Source: Beta vulgaris subsp. vulgaris (lineage: Eukaryota > Streptophyta > Magnoliopsida > Caryophyllales > Amaranthaceae). Taken from it: 64,000 bases of DNA. A program made the translations under genes and the position numbers. The stretch spans positions 22,994,622-23,058,621 of the forward strand of contig NC_079208.1 in NCBI RefSeq assembly GCF_026745355.1. The letters run 5' to 3'. Positions 11,215 through 21,190 of the stretch are shown piece by piece (the first letter of the stretch is position 1; each line of letters begins with the position of its first letter). A model generated the notes under the pieces. It was given only the letters and a program-made list of their open reading frames with translations, was not told the DNA's origin and did not search any database.

Positions 11215-11688
11215 AAGTGAAGTTGGAGAAGAATAGAAAATAGCGTGAATTAAAGGAAATAACGAACGAAAAGTATGAAATTACCTGGAATCAGTGATCG
11301 GCTTTCCGGCGGAGAGAATAATGGAAGTTAAGGAAACTATCTTACTTAAGGAGAGAGAAAGATTTGGTGAAGTGAGATCTTTAAACCGCCCACGATATTT
11401 ATGTCTTGGAGAGTAATCATGACATTGTGCTAACAGTTAGAATTAAAACGGCTATTTAAAAAGAAAACCACCTTTTTATGTTTTGAGACCATTGGGCTTC
11501 CCAATATAACCGCCTAAATGGATTTTCCTTCCTTCCTTGTGTTTCTCCAAAGGATTTTTTCTATAATTGACGAAGCCAGATTCTTTCTGTGATTTTTGCT
11601 AAAATATCTTGGTAACTTAGAAGGTGTTTCATTTGATTTATTGATTTTTAACAATTGTCTCATGGATTTAGTGTTACCCCGATTCAAC

Positions 11689-11702
11689 AATTGGGGGAAA
11701 AC
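11689..11702 (+). other. Polypurine tract of inverted Tat fragment
   Basis: AATTGGGGGAAAAC directly precedes TGTTATGGCTGA, the LTR start. The array units have the equivalent tract on the - strand (AATTGGGGGCAAAC before TGTTATGGCTGAA). Confidence 0.75.
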
Positions 11703-12034
11703 TGTTATGGCTGAGTTTTTCGCAGGATGACACTGACATGACGACATGATGACGCTGGACATGATGACGTAGTGACTATGACATGAAGACGTAACAGAGA
11801 ACACAAGACTAGAGCTAGCAACTATGCAGTAACGATTTTGCTAAATAAGGAAGGAGCATAATGAGGCGTAAAATCAGCCGTTGAGGAGCGTGGATTGTGA
11901 CGTTGGAGCATAAATGAGAAAGTATCTCTTAAACATAATCTGGTTAAACCGTCCCAATCTTTAATTTCGTCGTAAGAGATAAATGTTAGCATATACAGTA
12001 AGTATCTCTTCCTTGAGATATTCCTTATACGCAT
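11703..12034 (+). repeat. Partial Tat LTR, inverted copy
   Basis: Begins TGTTATGGCTGAG after the polypurine tract. It carries a run of TGACATGATGACG-like short repeats (11735-11790), then the blocks GTTGAGGAGCGTG (about 11880) and TTAATTTCGTCGTAAGAGA (about 11961), both also found in the array LTRs. The segment that holds the TATA box in the array LTRs (about 370 bp) is missing here. Confidence 0.75.
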
Positions 12035-12252
12035 ATATTACATTGGAACTTGTTCCTTATAGTATTTCTAGTAAGATTGTTTTATTTGGCTTTTTTTTAT
12101 AGAAATTTAGGATAGCTTTAACATTGTTTTCTAAAGACAAAATTCAGATTTCCAATTTTTTTAAAATATCAAAGAATCATATACTAGAAATAGTTGAAGA
12201 AACAAGTTATATGAAACAATGCATATTTGTGTCTTTGGAACTTGGTTTCTCA
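12035..12252. other. Unassigned AT-rich junction sequence
   Basis: Links the inverted Tat fragment to the first array unit. I see no gene, no LTR match and no match to pol. It ends CTTGGTTTCTCA before TCGTAAGG, whereas every other unit start in the array is preceded by RNase H coding sequence ending GCTCTCC. It is therefore the unique left flank of the array. Confidence 0.6.
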
Positions 12253-13669
12253 TCGTAAGGAAAATACATTATTTTTTGCATGTTATATCGTGCTCATATT
12301 ATTATTCATTTGCCAAAAGATAGTGTTATTATGCATAATGAATATTTAAAATATTTCTTATGTCAGTATATGATGTTGCTTGTTAGTAGTGGTAGATATG
12401 TGCGTGGATCATGAATATGGATATTTTATGTTGCTCTATTAACAAGAAAAGCCAACATATATTTGTGGTACAAAAAAAAAAAAAGAACTTGCTTATTTTG
12501 CAGGTAATGTGAAAGGAATTGAGATCTCTTGATGTAGAGGTTAGTTGTTTCTAGAAAGTAGTTCTAGACATGAGTTCATATGACTACTAAATCTAGAAAA
12601 AGTATGTAAAAGGTGAACATATTTCCTAGGAAATTGGGTAATAATCTTTACATACTATATATCTTGGTCATTATCATTCTCAAATTTGATTTTCGATTTA
12701 ATACATGATTGTAGAAGGTTGTGAAAGAGAAGTTGTTTTAGGGTTGTTACATATATATAAATTATTTCAATCTAACTTCTCTTCAAGTTTTGGTGCAAGT
12801 ATAATTTATTTTGTTGGTTGTCTACAGATATAATTAATATTGGTAAAGGAACTTATGGATGTAATAAGAGAATGATCGTCAGTTCCTCTAAAGGAACATA
12901 CGTATTGACACAACTAAATTGATTCAAACGAACTCTAATATAATCACACGAACATAGTAATTAAGCATGAATCAACATTTAACTGATACTCATGTCCTAA
13001 TGATAGTATAAGTTCAAGGATAAAATTTAGGATATTTTTTTTTTTTTTAGAAAAAAAGGATTTTGACTAAGTTAAATCATTTTAAAGAATTTTTTTATTA
13101 AAAAGTTTTAAATAAAAAAATTTAATCTTTTATATTTAAAGAAAACCTTCTTAGATATTATTAAAAAGAACTAAAATTTATTTTTTATGCTTAACAATTT
13201 CCAAGAATTCAGGAAATGAGATACTAGAATAACACGTTCAATTGAACGTATACAAGTGGTGCATGTGTGTGTTTCCTCAAGGAAGAAACAGTGTAAATCC
13301 ATGATCTATGATCTAATCTGCGTTTATCCAAATAATCGACTATTATATAGGATCTTAATTGATGAAGCTTTTAACTGTACTGACTAAGTGATTATGAGTT
13401 AAGTAATTAAAGTCTCAGTGCATTTATTCCCTTATAATAGCCAATTGTCCTATTGTCTACTTATTTTATTTCCATTAAATTAAATGCATAAAATCATTTT
13501 TTAAAAATCAAGAAACATTGACTATTGATTTGAAGAAAGTGATGGTAGACTAAGATTAGTGGAACTGCTAAATGGTATAGAAACATACCAACATTAGGCA
13601 CAAGTTCCAATTCTTTTGAAATTAATCTTAGTTCACTTGAACAAAGCAGAAGTTCCTTTTCATATGAGA
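12253..13669. other. U1 AT-rich segment
   Basis: About 1.4 kb of AT-rich DNA with long A and T runs (13027-13130) and a perfect 16 bp palindrome, ACGTTCAATTGAACGT (13234-13249). No sustained reading frame and no retrotransposon motif are visible. It could be old intergenic DNA, a degraded long terminal repeat, or the remains of an untranslated gene region. The same segment begins every unit. In U1 it ends at the deletion junction (GAGAC|AATGCG). Confidence 0.6.
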
Positions 13670-14235
13670 CAATGCGACAAGAGATTGTAAAGGGGATCAA
13701 AGGGGATGAACACACGAAAATGGTGACGCGGAAAACCCCAATAAAGATGGGTAAAAAACCGCGGGTGGTTGGAGATCCACCAAACTAATATATTTTACTA
13801 TCTTTCTTTGTGACTTGACTGTCGTTACAAGAATGCTAAGTTCTCTCTAGCGTTTTTCCAATAATGTTGCGTAAAAAACTCGTCTAAGACCTCTCCCTCT
13901 CTTTTATATGCCTTCTTCTTTTTCTTGGCTTTTTCAACGAATACAGAAATAAATCTACTAATTATTACATTTATTCTTATGCTTCAATCATGGTTATCTC
14001 CTTCACTTATGCTCCAACGTCTTGATTCACGCTCCTCAACGCCTGAATTTATGGCTTGTTATACTCCTTCCTTATTTACCCGGACTGTTACTCTTTAATG
14101 CCCCAGCTCTAATCTCACGTCCTCTGCTGCGTCTTCGGGTCTTAATTACTTCGTAGCTATGTCAGATGGTATCATGTCATCGAGTCATCGCGTCATTGCG
14201 TCAATGTCATCCTGTCAAAAAATTCAGCCATAATA
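13670..14235 (-). repeat. U1 Tat LTR remnant
   Basis: Read on the - strand, the LTR begins beside the polypurine tract (tract at about 14236-14250 on the + strand, GCCCCCAATT). The first bases are TATTATGG here but TGTTATGG in U2, U3, U5 and U6, so U1 has lost the canonical TG. It includes a TATA-like CATATAAAAG (plus 13901-13910) and a GGTTTTTTACCC / GGGGTTTTCCGCGTC block typical of plant LTR U5 ends. The 373 bp deletion removes its outer end. The true LTR boundary and primer site cannot be placed in any unit. Confidence 0.7.
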
Positions 14236-14539
14236 GTTTGCCCCCAATTGTTGAAATCGGGGTGACACAAAACCCATGAGATAATTGTAAAAAATTTCTT
14301 AAATTAAAAGAAACTCTGTCAAAGTCATTAGGAAATCAAAAAATCACAAGATAAGTCTTACTTTTGTCAGTTTATAGAAAAGATTTCCAAGGAAACACAA
14401 AGAAGGTAAAGGAGAATCCGTTCGAGCGGTTTATTTTTGGTAGTTCAAGAGTCTCAAACTACAAAAGGTAGTTTTTGTTTTTTAAATTGTCGTTTTAATT
14501 ATAACCGTTGGCCCAATTGTCATGATTACTTCTTGTTGG

Positions 14540-14548
14540 TATAAATAA
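14540..14548 (+). promoter_or_regulatory. U1 TATA box of the extra gene
   Basis: TATAAATAA lies on the + strand 193 bp before the extra-gene ATG and points away from pol. An ACTCAATCCTCACTCC stretch about 30 bp downstream is a plausible start site, and CACCAG|GTAATTTC (about 14668-14682) could be a 5' UTR splice donor. Equivalent boxes lie at 22277, 30004, 35969, 43677 and 51408. This suggests the extra gene had its own promoter, independent of LTR transcription. Confidence 0.65.
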
Positions 14549-14732
14549 CTAAGGCAGTTTTAAATAACTCAATCCTCACTCCAATTTCATCAAATCTTCC
14601 TCTCTCTTTAAGTAAGGCAACTTCCTTAACTTCCATTATTCTCTCCGCCGGAAAAATCGATCGTTTGACACCAGGTAATTTCATGCTTTTTCGTTTTTCC
14701 CTTTAATTCGCTCTACTACTTCTACTGTTTTC

Positions 14733-16689
14733 ATGGCACCTAGTAGACGTAGCATTAGGACCTTTGTAAAGAACCAAGAAAAATCGAAAGGGAAAGAGAA
14801 AGCTGTAGATCCGAGGGTAGAGAATGAGGATGAACTGTCAACGATGTATGAGGAGGACCTTTTAAGGTTCTTAGATTTAGGAATTTGCCCGAAAGTACTG
14901 TCATTAGGAACGCTGAGTCTGACGAACCACCATAATATATGTCCTCCAAATGGGTAGTGTTCTATGAATACCCTTTCAAGATAGGTCTTAGACTTCCCTT
15001 CACCCCTCTAGCAAGGGATCTGATGCAAATTTACCAAATCAGTCCTGGGCAAATTATGCCCCAAGTCTGGAGGATTCTTAGTGTCATCGACAGGGTAACA
15101 TCGTCATGAGAAGAGGCCTTCACCCTTCACGACCTACTGCTGCACTACGAAATTAGGGTTAAAGCAAAAAATAGGATAGCCCTACATGCAAAAGCGAGGT
15201 TAGAACCTCTGGTCGGGGGAATTCAATCAAATGACAGGGGTTGGAAGAACAGGTTTGTTTTTATGAAGAGGTCGTCGCTAGGGGAAGCCGGGACGTCTTT
15301 GGTTGGCGGCTGGAACACCGAAGGTGTGTTTAATTTCAGTCTTTTTAAGTTCGTACTGTGTCGTTAACACTACTCTTACATCGTTTTTACTGCAGGTCTT
15401 AGCCCTAAACTACTGTCGCATCGCGACGAGTCTTAGAGTCTTTGTGACAAGTTTCTGAAGGTACCGGAGGAAGATAGGCAGTTCCATAAGGATTTTATTT
15501 GCTTCTCAAGACAGTTGTTCATCTATGGCATCTGGTTAGTCTATCTGTCTTTTACTTTTAAGTAGGACTTTCCAAGGAAGAACCTCGCGTTACTAACTCT
15601 GGTACCTTTTTGAACAGGTTCTTCATAGTCACGTCCTAGGGGGAGTTTGAATGGTCAGGCGCTAGCTGAGATGCTGCGCAAACGTAAGAGGGAGTCCTCT
15701 ATTGACGCGGCGTCCCTGTCGTCAGCGTCAACAAAGAAGGACACAACAGTCATCGTCCATTTGGGCGATGAACATGACGCCGTGTCTAAGGCGCGCAAAA
15801 CTGACTTCCTGGCCCCTCCAGACAAGAGCGGGCCTTCCTACTCTGTGACCGTCCCTAACGACTTCATGTCGTTGAAGAGGTCCATAGGCCTGAGGCTGAC
15901 AGGTTCCTTTTTCCCAGTGCCATGGAGAGGATCAAGGACCATACTCTTCCTCGCATGATGTCGGACGGGCTAGAACTTCTATTTCAGGTATAGACGCTTG
16001 TTTTTCCTTTGCGACACTAATATGCGATTTATGATAGTGACTTACGATTCTCCGAATGACACGCATCGTGTCTCTTTTTTTTTGCAGTCTTCTCAACATC
16101 TCCTGATGGCTAAGAGGGAAGTTTCATCTCTGCTAAAGGGTCATCTGACCATGAAGCAGAGAATGGAGAAGGCTGAAATGGACGCAAAGTCCAAAGACGC
16201 TGAAGTGGAGTCTTGTAAGAAGACTATGAAGGAGATGGGGGACACTCTGAAGAAGAATGAGGAGGAGCTGGAAGAGATCAGGCAGAAGGCCTCTAAGCTG
16301 GAAGAATCTTCGCGTGAGGAGATCACGGCACTCCAGGCGACCGTTGACGCACAGAAGAATGAGCTGGACATGCTCGAGGCTGAAGTGACAACTAGGGTCC
16401 GGGCTAAGTTGATGCAGCAGTTTCTGATGAAGAGGACGGCGTCGTGGACGCCACAGAAGGACATCGACCTAGTCCTCAAGTACATGGGATCCATGAAGGA
16501 TCTGATGGACGAAGAGGACTTGGTTGCGACGGCGGACTCTTCATAAAGGTTGATGAAAACGCCTCATCTTGTGCCGGGTTCATAGCGTCAGACGTGCCAC
16601 CTGACTCTGAAACTGAGAAGGAAGCTCCAGCCACTGTCTTACCAGCTGTTGCGTCAGAGAATGAAGCTGAAGAGGTTCCTGTCGTTTAG
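14733..16689 (+). pseudogene. U1 extra gene: PF04195-like domain plus coiled coil, four exons
   Basis: Starts MAPSRRSIRTFVKNQEK. The gene model, from GT-AG sites, has exons 14733-15323, 15396-15534, 15619-15987 and 16088-16689. Exon 1 carries YEYPFKIGLRLPFTPL, MPQVWRIL and DRGWKNRFVF, the pattern of the plant 'putative gypsy type transposon' family (PF04195). Exon 4 is a Lys/Glu-rich coiled coil (about residues EKAEMDAKSK to TTRVRAK) with an acidic tail ending at TAG 16687. Such extra genes, in either orientation, are known between pol and the 3' LTR of Tat elements; their function is unknown. Defects: frameshift near 14880, TAA 14933, TGA 15107 (for Trp), TAG 15626 (for Gln), one base lost near 15886 and another near 16544. 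Confidence 0.85.
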
Positions 16690-16749
16690 TTTTTAGGTCC
16701 TTTATATCATCCCCCCTCCTATCTAAAAATTATTCAAACTTTTGTTATA

Positions 16750-16862
16750 GGTCACTTGAAAGAGTGACCGTTAGTACTGTACTTTTGGGTCACCCACGGG
16801 GTGGCCATAACTATTTGTCGTTTTAAACTCTTTTTTTTTTTGGGTCACCTACGGGGGTGACC
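16750..16862. other. U1 cluster of three GGTCAC hairpins
   Basis: Three related inverted repeats: 16750-16769 (GGTCACT…AGAGTGACC), 16788-16806 (GGTCACC…GGTGGCC) and 16843-16862 (GGTCACC, 6-base loop, GGTGACC; a perfect 7 bp stem). They start 60 bases after the extra-gene stop, and a T run lies before the third. Copies are at 24487-24598, 32212-32322, 38152-38265 and 45882-45995. They could form at the RNA 3' end or act as DNA cruciforms. No role is known to me. Confidence 0.75.
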
Positions 16863-16978
16863 ATTACGTTGACGCTTTTGAACTTGCAAAAAATTGTTCT
16901 TATGTCTCTGTTTTATATTGCATGTATGTGTCTCAGTCGTTATTCTGGCGTTCCTAGAGGATGGTCGGGCGCTCAGTA

Positions 16979-17100
16979 AGCCATCGTTAGTCGTTCGGAA
17001 GTAATACTTTGAACTTATTAAAAGCCATCGTTGATCGTTCAGACGTATCGTTTGGACTTAGTCAGAGCCATTATTGGTCGTTCAGACGTATCGTTTGGAC
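16979..17100. repeat. U1 triple direct repeat (~45-58 bp)
   Basis: AGCCATCGTT or AGCCATTATT, followed by GTCGTTC or ATCGTTC and then CAGACGTATCGTTTGGACT, recurs three times. The first copy is the most diverged (GGAAGTAATACTTTGAACTT). Copies are at 24715-24836, 32439-32560, 38382-38503 and 46112-46233. Confidence 0.8.
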
Positions 17101-17453
17101 TAGATGACTTTACAATACATATAGGGAATACATAAAAACTTACATGTGTTTGTCAAAGAGATAGACGAGATGTCGTCAGCAGTTGTAGCCTTTAAATGAC
17201 TATGCCCCTGTCATAACGTCAGCTGAGGCAATAGTGGACCAAAAGACTTTACAGGGTAGCAAAAAATCATCGCAACGTAATCAAGATGGACGGGAGCAGC
17301 TTCCCTGCAATTCAATAACACCCAGTGAGAGAACACTACGGTCGCTGGAAACTAGCGACACAGATATAATAGCATTACCATCTATCTATATCTCTCTACA
17401 TATATCTATATATATATATATAATCTTTTTTTTTACTGGGAAAACAAAGCTTG

Positions 17454-18650
17454 CTACCTAGCTTGAAAGTAGTATCGTTTGAGGTGCGTGGCATTCCAGC
17501 TACGTGGCACGGAGCTTCTGTCAGTCGGACCAATTGGTAGGCCCCGTTGCCTATCACTTTACTAATTTGATACGGTCCTTCCCACTTCTGTCCTAGCTTA
17601 CCAGCGTTAGCCTCTTGTGTGTTCTGGAATACTTTCCTTAAGACCCAGTCTCCTTCGACGAAGGATTTGGCTTGGACGTTCTTGTTAAAGCTCCTCGTGA
17701 CTATTTGCTGCTGGGCTGCCATGCGTACCAACGCTGCGTCGCGCAACTCTTAATGATATCTAGGTCGTTTATCAATTCATCGCAGTTCTGTCGCTCTGTC
17801 GCTAGGCTGCACCTTGCAGTTGGGACGCTCACCTCCGAAGGCAGGACAACCTCACAACCATAGACTAGTGAGAATGGTGTTTGTCCAGTCGCAGTGCGTG
17901 GTGTCGTGCGATTTGCCCATGAGATGGAAGGCAACGCCTCCGCCCATTTACCTTTCTTGGCCGTGAGTCGCTTCTTCAAGGAGTCAATGATCGTCTTGTT
18001 GCTGAACTCAGCCTGTCCATTGGCTTGCGGGTATCTTGGTATTGACATTAACAACGCTATGCCCCATTCATCGCAGAAACGTTTTGTCTCGTTGCTAATG
18101 AACTGCGACCCATTGTCGCATACTATCTCGGACGGAACACCAAACCTGCAAATGATGTTAGTGTATAAAAAAGAAATCATTTCCTTATCGCGTTCCTGTT
18201 GAAAAGAACCTACTTCAATCCACTTAGAAAAGTAGTCAGTTAGTGCCAACATAAAGACCTTCTAACCTGGGGCTGGAGGTAATTTGCCAACTATATCCAT
18301 GCCCCATTTCATGAAAGGCCAAGGTGTTAGAGTAGGATGCAAAGGTTCACATGGTTTGTGCGTCATACCTGCATGTCGTTGACAACTATCGCACTTGGCG
18401 ACATACCTTATTGCGTCCTTCCTCATTGTGGGCCAATAATAGCCCATGCGCAATACCCTATTGGATAAGCTGCATCCTTCTGAGTGACTTCCACAAGTGC
18501 CTTCCTGCATGTCCTTCAGGACTTGCCCCCACTGATCCTTCTCCAAAAGCGCAAGTAGGGGCCCGCGGCAGACCTTTTGAACAGTACTCCTTGAATGAGT
18601 ACGTATCCCGACGCGTGCTTCCGCCTTATCTGTTGGGGTACATCATAAGC
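17454..18650 (-). pseudogene. U1 Tat integrase
   Basis: Read on the - strand from about 18650 to the stop at 17456-17454. Zinc region: MQEGTCGSH then CDSCQR. The first His of HHCC is Gln (codon at 18507-18505). Core: first Asp in GMDIVGK, second in VCDNGSQF, Glu in NGQAEFSNK, with 35 residues between the last two, so DD35E is complete. The C-terminus has VYGCEVVLP and the WEGPYQISKV (GPY/F-like) block, and no chromodomain, as expected for Tat. Breaks: a TAG at 18264-18262 where CAG is expected (PPAPG|KVFMLALTDYF), a lost base near 17748, and a further shift near 17520. Confidence 0.92.
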
Positions 18651-19605
18651 AAGGAAATCATAAAATGGTTTTGTCCAGCTGATACTTACTTCCTGGGCGT
18701 CAGGGTCGCTCTCAGGTGCGAGATTATCGATGTTACTGACAACCCCATGATTGTCTCGAAGCTGTTCGGCCGTCGTTGTGACAGCGTCCCCGATGCTCCT
18801 AGCGATAGCAGGACTTGTCAAATGAACAATAGGGACGGACGTAAACGAAACGTCCGTTAAAGAAGATCTGAGATTAGCCAATGCGTCTGCTTGCGTATTC
18901 TGGTCCCTAGGTATCTGCAAAATGTCAAATGAATTAAACACTTTACTTTTACTCTGAGCTATTTCTAAATACATGGCCATTTTAGAGTCTTTTGCTGCGA
19001 ATTCGCCTTTGACTTGGCTGACTATCAACAGTGAATCGCTGAAGACTTTTAATGCTTTTGCTCCCATGTCCTCTACTAACGTCATTACAGCTATGAGTGC
19101 CTTGTACTCGGCTTCGTTATTCGTTGCTCTTAACTCACAGCAAATGGCTCGTACTATCTTGCCCCCTTGTGGTGACTTTAGCATAATGCCTAGACCTGCA
19201 CCACGAAAATGAAAAGATATATCAACAAACAATATCCAAGAGTCGTCGTTCACTTGATTAATCCTTGCGACTTCGTCGTCCGCAAGCTTTTCTAGCTCTG
19301 GGCTAAAGTCTGCCACAAAATCTGCCAAAGCTTGTGACTTGACAGCGGTTCTTGGATGAAACTGGATATCGTACACGCTGAGTGCTATTGCCCACTTGCT
19401 CATGCGACCTGTCAATTCTGGGTGTCGCAAGACAGACTTGATAGGATAATTAGTCATAACGACAACAATATGTGTTTCGAAATATTGCCTAAGCTTTTTA
19501 ACAACTACGACTATGGCTAAAATGAGCTTTTCTAATGAAGAATACCTGGTCTCCGCGTCTAGCAGAGACTTACTGACATAGTAGATTGGTAGCTGCTGGC
19601 TCTCC
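18651..19605 (-). pseudogene. U1 Tat dual RNase H fragment, truncated at unit boundary
   Basis: The - strand reads in one open frame from the boundary. First comes the tail of the gypsy RNase H/connection domain (YYVSKSLLDAETRYSSLEK, LRHPELTGRMSKWAI, QALADFVADF). Then comes a second, archaeal-type RNase H: FVDISF, NNEAEYKAL, VFSDSLLIVSQV and QADALANL supply Asp-Glu-Asp-Asp. Two RNase H modules mark the Tat lineage. The frame stays open over about 370 codons into the start of integrase. The codons before YYVSK are replaced by the next unit's AT-rich segment at 19606, so RT, protease and gag are missing. Confidence 0.93.
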
Positions 19606-21190
19606 TCGTAAGGAAAATGCATTATTTTTTGCATGTTATATCGTGCTCATATTATTATTCATTAGCCAAAAGATAGTGTTATTATGCATAATGCATATTT
19701 AAAATATTTCTTATGTCAGTATATGATGTTGCTTGTTAGTAGTGGTAGATATGTGCGTGGATCATGAATATGGATATTTTATGTTGCTCCTATTAACAAG
19801 AAAAGCCCCAACATATATTTGGGTACCAAAAAAAAAAAGAACTTTCTTATTTTGCAGGTAATGTGAAAGGAATTGAGATATCTTGATGTAGAGGTTAGTT
19901 GTTTCTAGAAAGTAGTTCTAGACATGAGTTCATATGACTACGAAATCTAGAAAAAGTATGTAAAAGGTGAACATATTTCCTAGGAAATTGGGTAATAATC
20001 TTTACATACTATATATCTTGGTCATTATTATTCTCAAATTTGATTTTCGATTTAATACATGATTGTAGAAGGTTGTGAAAGAGAAGTTGTTTTAGGATTG
20101 TTACATATATATGAATTATTTCAATCTAACTTCACTTCAAGTTTTGGTGCAAGTATAATTATATTTTGTTGGTTTGTCTACAGATATAATTAATATTGGT
20201 AAAGGAACTTATGGATGTAATAAGAGAATGATCGTCAGTTCCTCTGAAAGGAACATACGTATTGACACAACTAAATTGATTCAAACGAACTCTAATATAA
20301 TCACACGAACATAGTAATTAAGCATGAATCAACATTTAACTGATACTCATGTCCTAATGATAGCATAAGTTCAAGGATAAAATTTAGGATTTTTTTTTTA
20401 AAAAAAAGGATTTTGACTAAGTTAAATCATTTTAAAGAATTTTTTTTTTATAAAAAGTTTTAAATAAAAAAATTTAATCTTTTATATTTAAAGAAAAACC
20501 TTCTTAGATATTATTAAAAAGAACTAAAATTTATTTTTTATGCTGAACAATTTCCTAGAATTCAGGAAAGTGAGATACTAGATATAACACGTTCAATTGA
20601 ACGTATACAAAGTGGTGCATGATGTGTTTGTTCCTCACGGAAAGAAACAACGTGTAAATCCATGATCCTATGATCTAATCTCGCGTTTAATCCAAATAAT
20701 CGACTATTATATAGGATCTTAATTGATGAAGCTTTAACTGTACCTGACTAAGTGCTTAAGTGAGTTAAGTAATTAAAGTCTCAGTGCATTTATTCTCTTA
20801 TAATAGCCAATTGTTCCTATTGTCTACTTATTTTATTTCCATTAAATTAAATGCATAAAATCATTTTTTAAAAATCAAGAAACATTGACTATTGATTTGA
20901 AGAAAGCGATGGTAGACTAAGATTAGTGGAACTGTTAAATGGTATAGAAACATACCAACATTAGGCACAAGTTCCAATTCTTTTGAAATTAATCTTAGTT
21001 CACTTGAACAAAGCAGAAGTTCCTTTTCATATGAGACTATACTTTTTAAGGAACTTTATTTCATTATATGCTTTAACTATATTATCTCTTTTGACTAACC
21101 TACAAATATTAAAATGCACAAATAATTTCTTTTTGGGTTCACTTTACGGATTATATTTCTTAGTTTATGACAACCCAAAATGAAGAAACA
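19606..21190. other. U2 AT-rich segment
   Basis: Full-length version of the segment at the head of each unit. It includes the 21038-21190 part of the stretch deleted from U1. No gene is supported. A 66-codon frame at 20983 is open in most copies but has no family resemblance. Palindromic AGTTCC/GGAACT words cluster at 20925-21050. Confidence 0.55.

Larger units (their letters stand above)
9797..12034 (+). mobile_element. Inverted, diverged Tat-lineage fragment
   Basis: This stretch is the reverse complement, with substantial divergence, of the array unit segment running from the last exon of the extra gene back through the polypurine tract into the LTR. Read in its own sense direction (+) it holds the antisense extra gene, the polypurine tract and the LTR start. 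Pol would lie to the left but is separated by element 1, which interrupted the extra gene at a point equal to ACCATGAAG in its final exon. It keeps tryptophan and glutamine codons where all array units have stops, so it split from them before they decayed. Confidence 0.85.
16690..17453. other. U1 spacer between extra gene and pol
   Basis: Separates the ends of two convergent genes. It holds three hairpins (16750-16862), a short direct-repeat cluster (16979-17100), and a TATC/TA microsatellite (about 17383-17424). A frame near 17234 stays open in all copies, but it has no domain and is conserved only because the copies are nearly identical. A pol transcript and an extra-gene transcript could both end here. 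Confidence 0.7.

Noticed and set aside
12830..12870. IGKGTYG, resembling a protein kinase glycine loop, after a CTACAG acceptor-like site (about 12825) in the AT-rich segment
   Set aside because: Only seven residues match, no catalytic or DFG motif follows, and the frame soon stops. Probably chance, though an exon remnant cannot be excluded.
17234..17461. Frame starting DQKTLQGSKKSS in the spacer of each unit
   Set aside because: It runs into a microsatellite, has no domain, and its length changes with the TA run. It is a by-product of unit identity.
20983..21183. 66-codon frame in the AT-rich segment, repeated in most units
   Set aside because: No family resemblance, AT-biased composition. 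It is kept only because the units are nearly identical.
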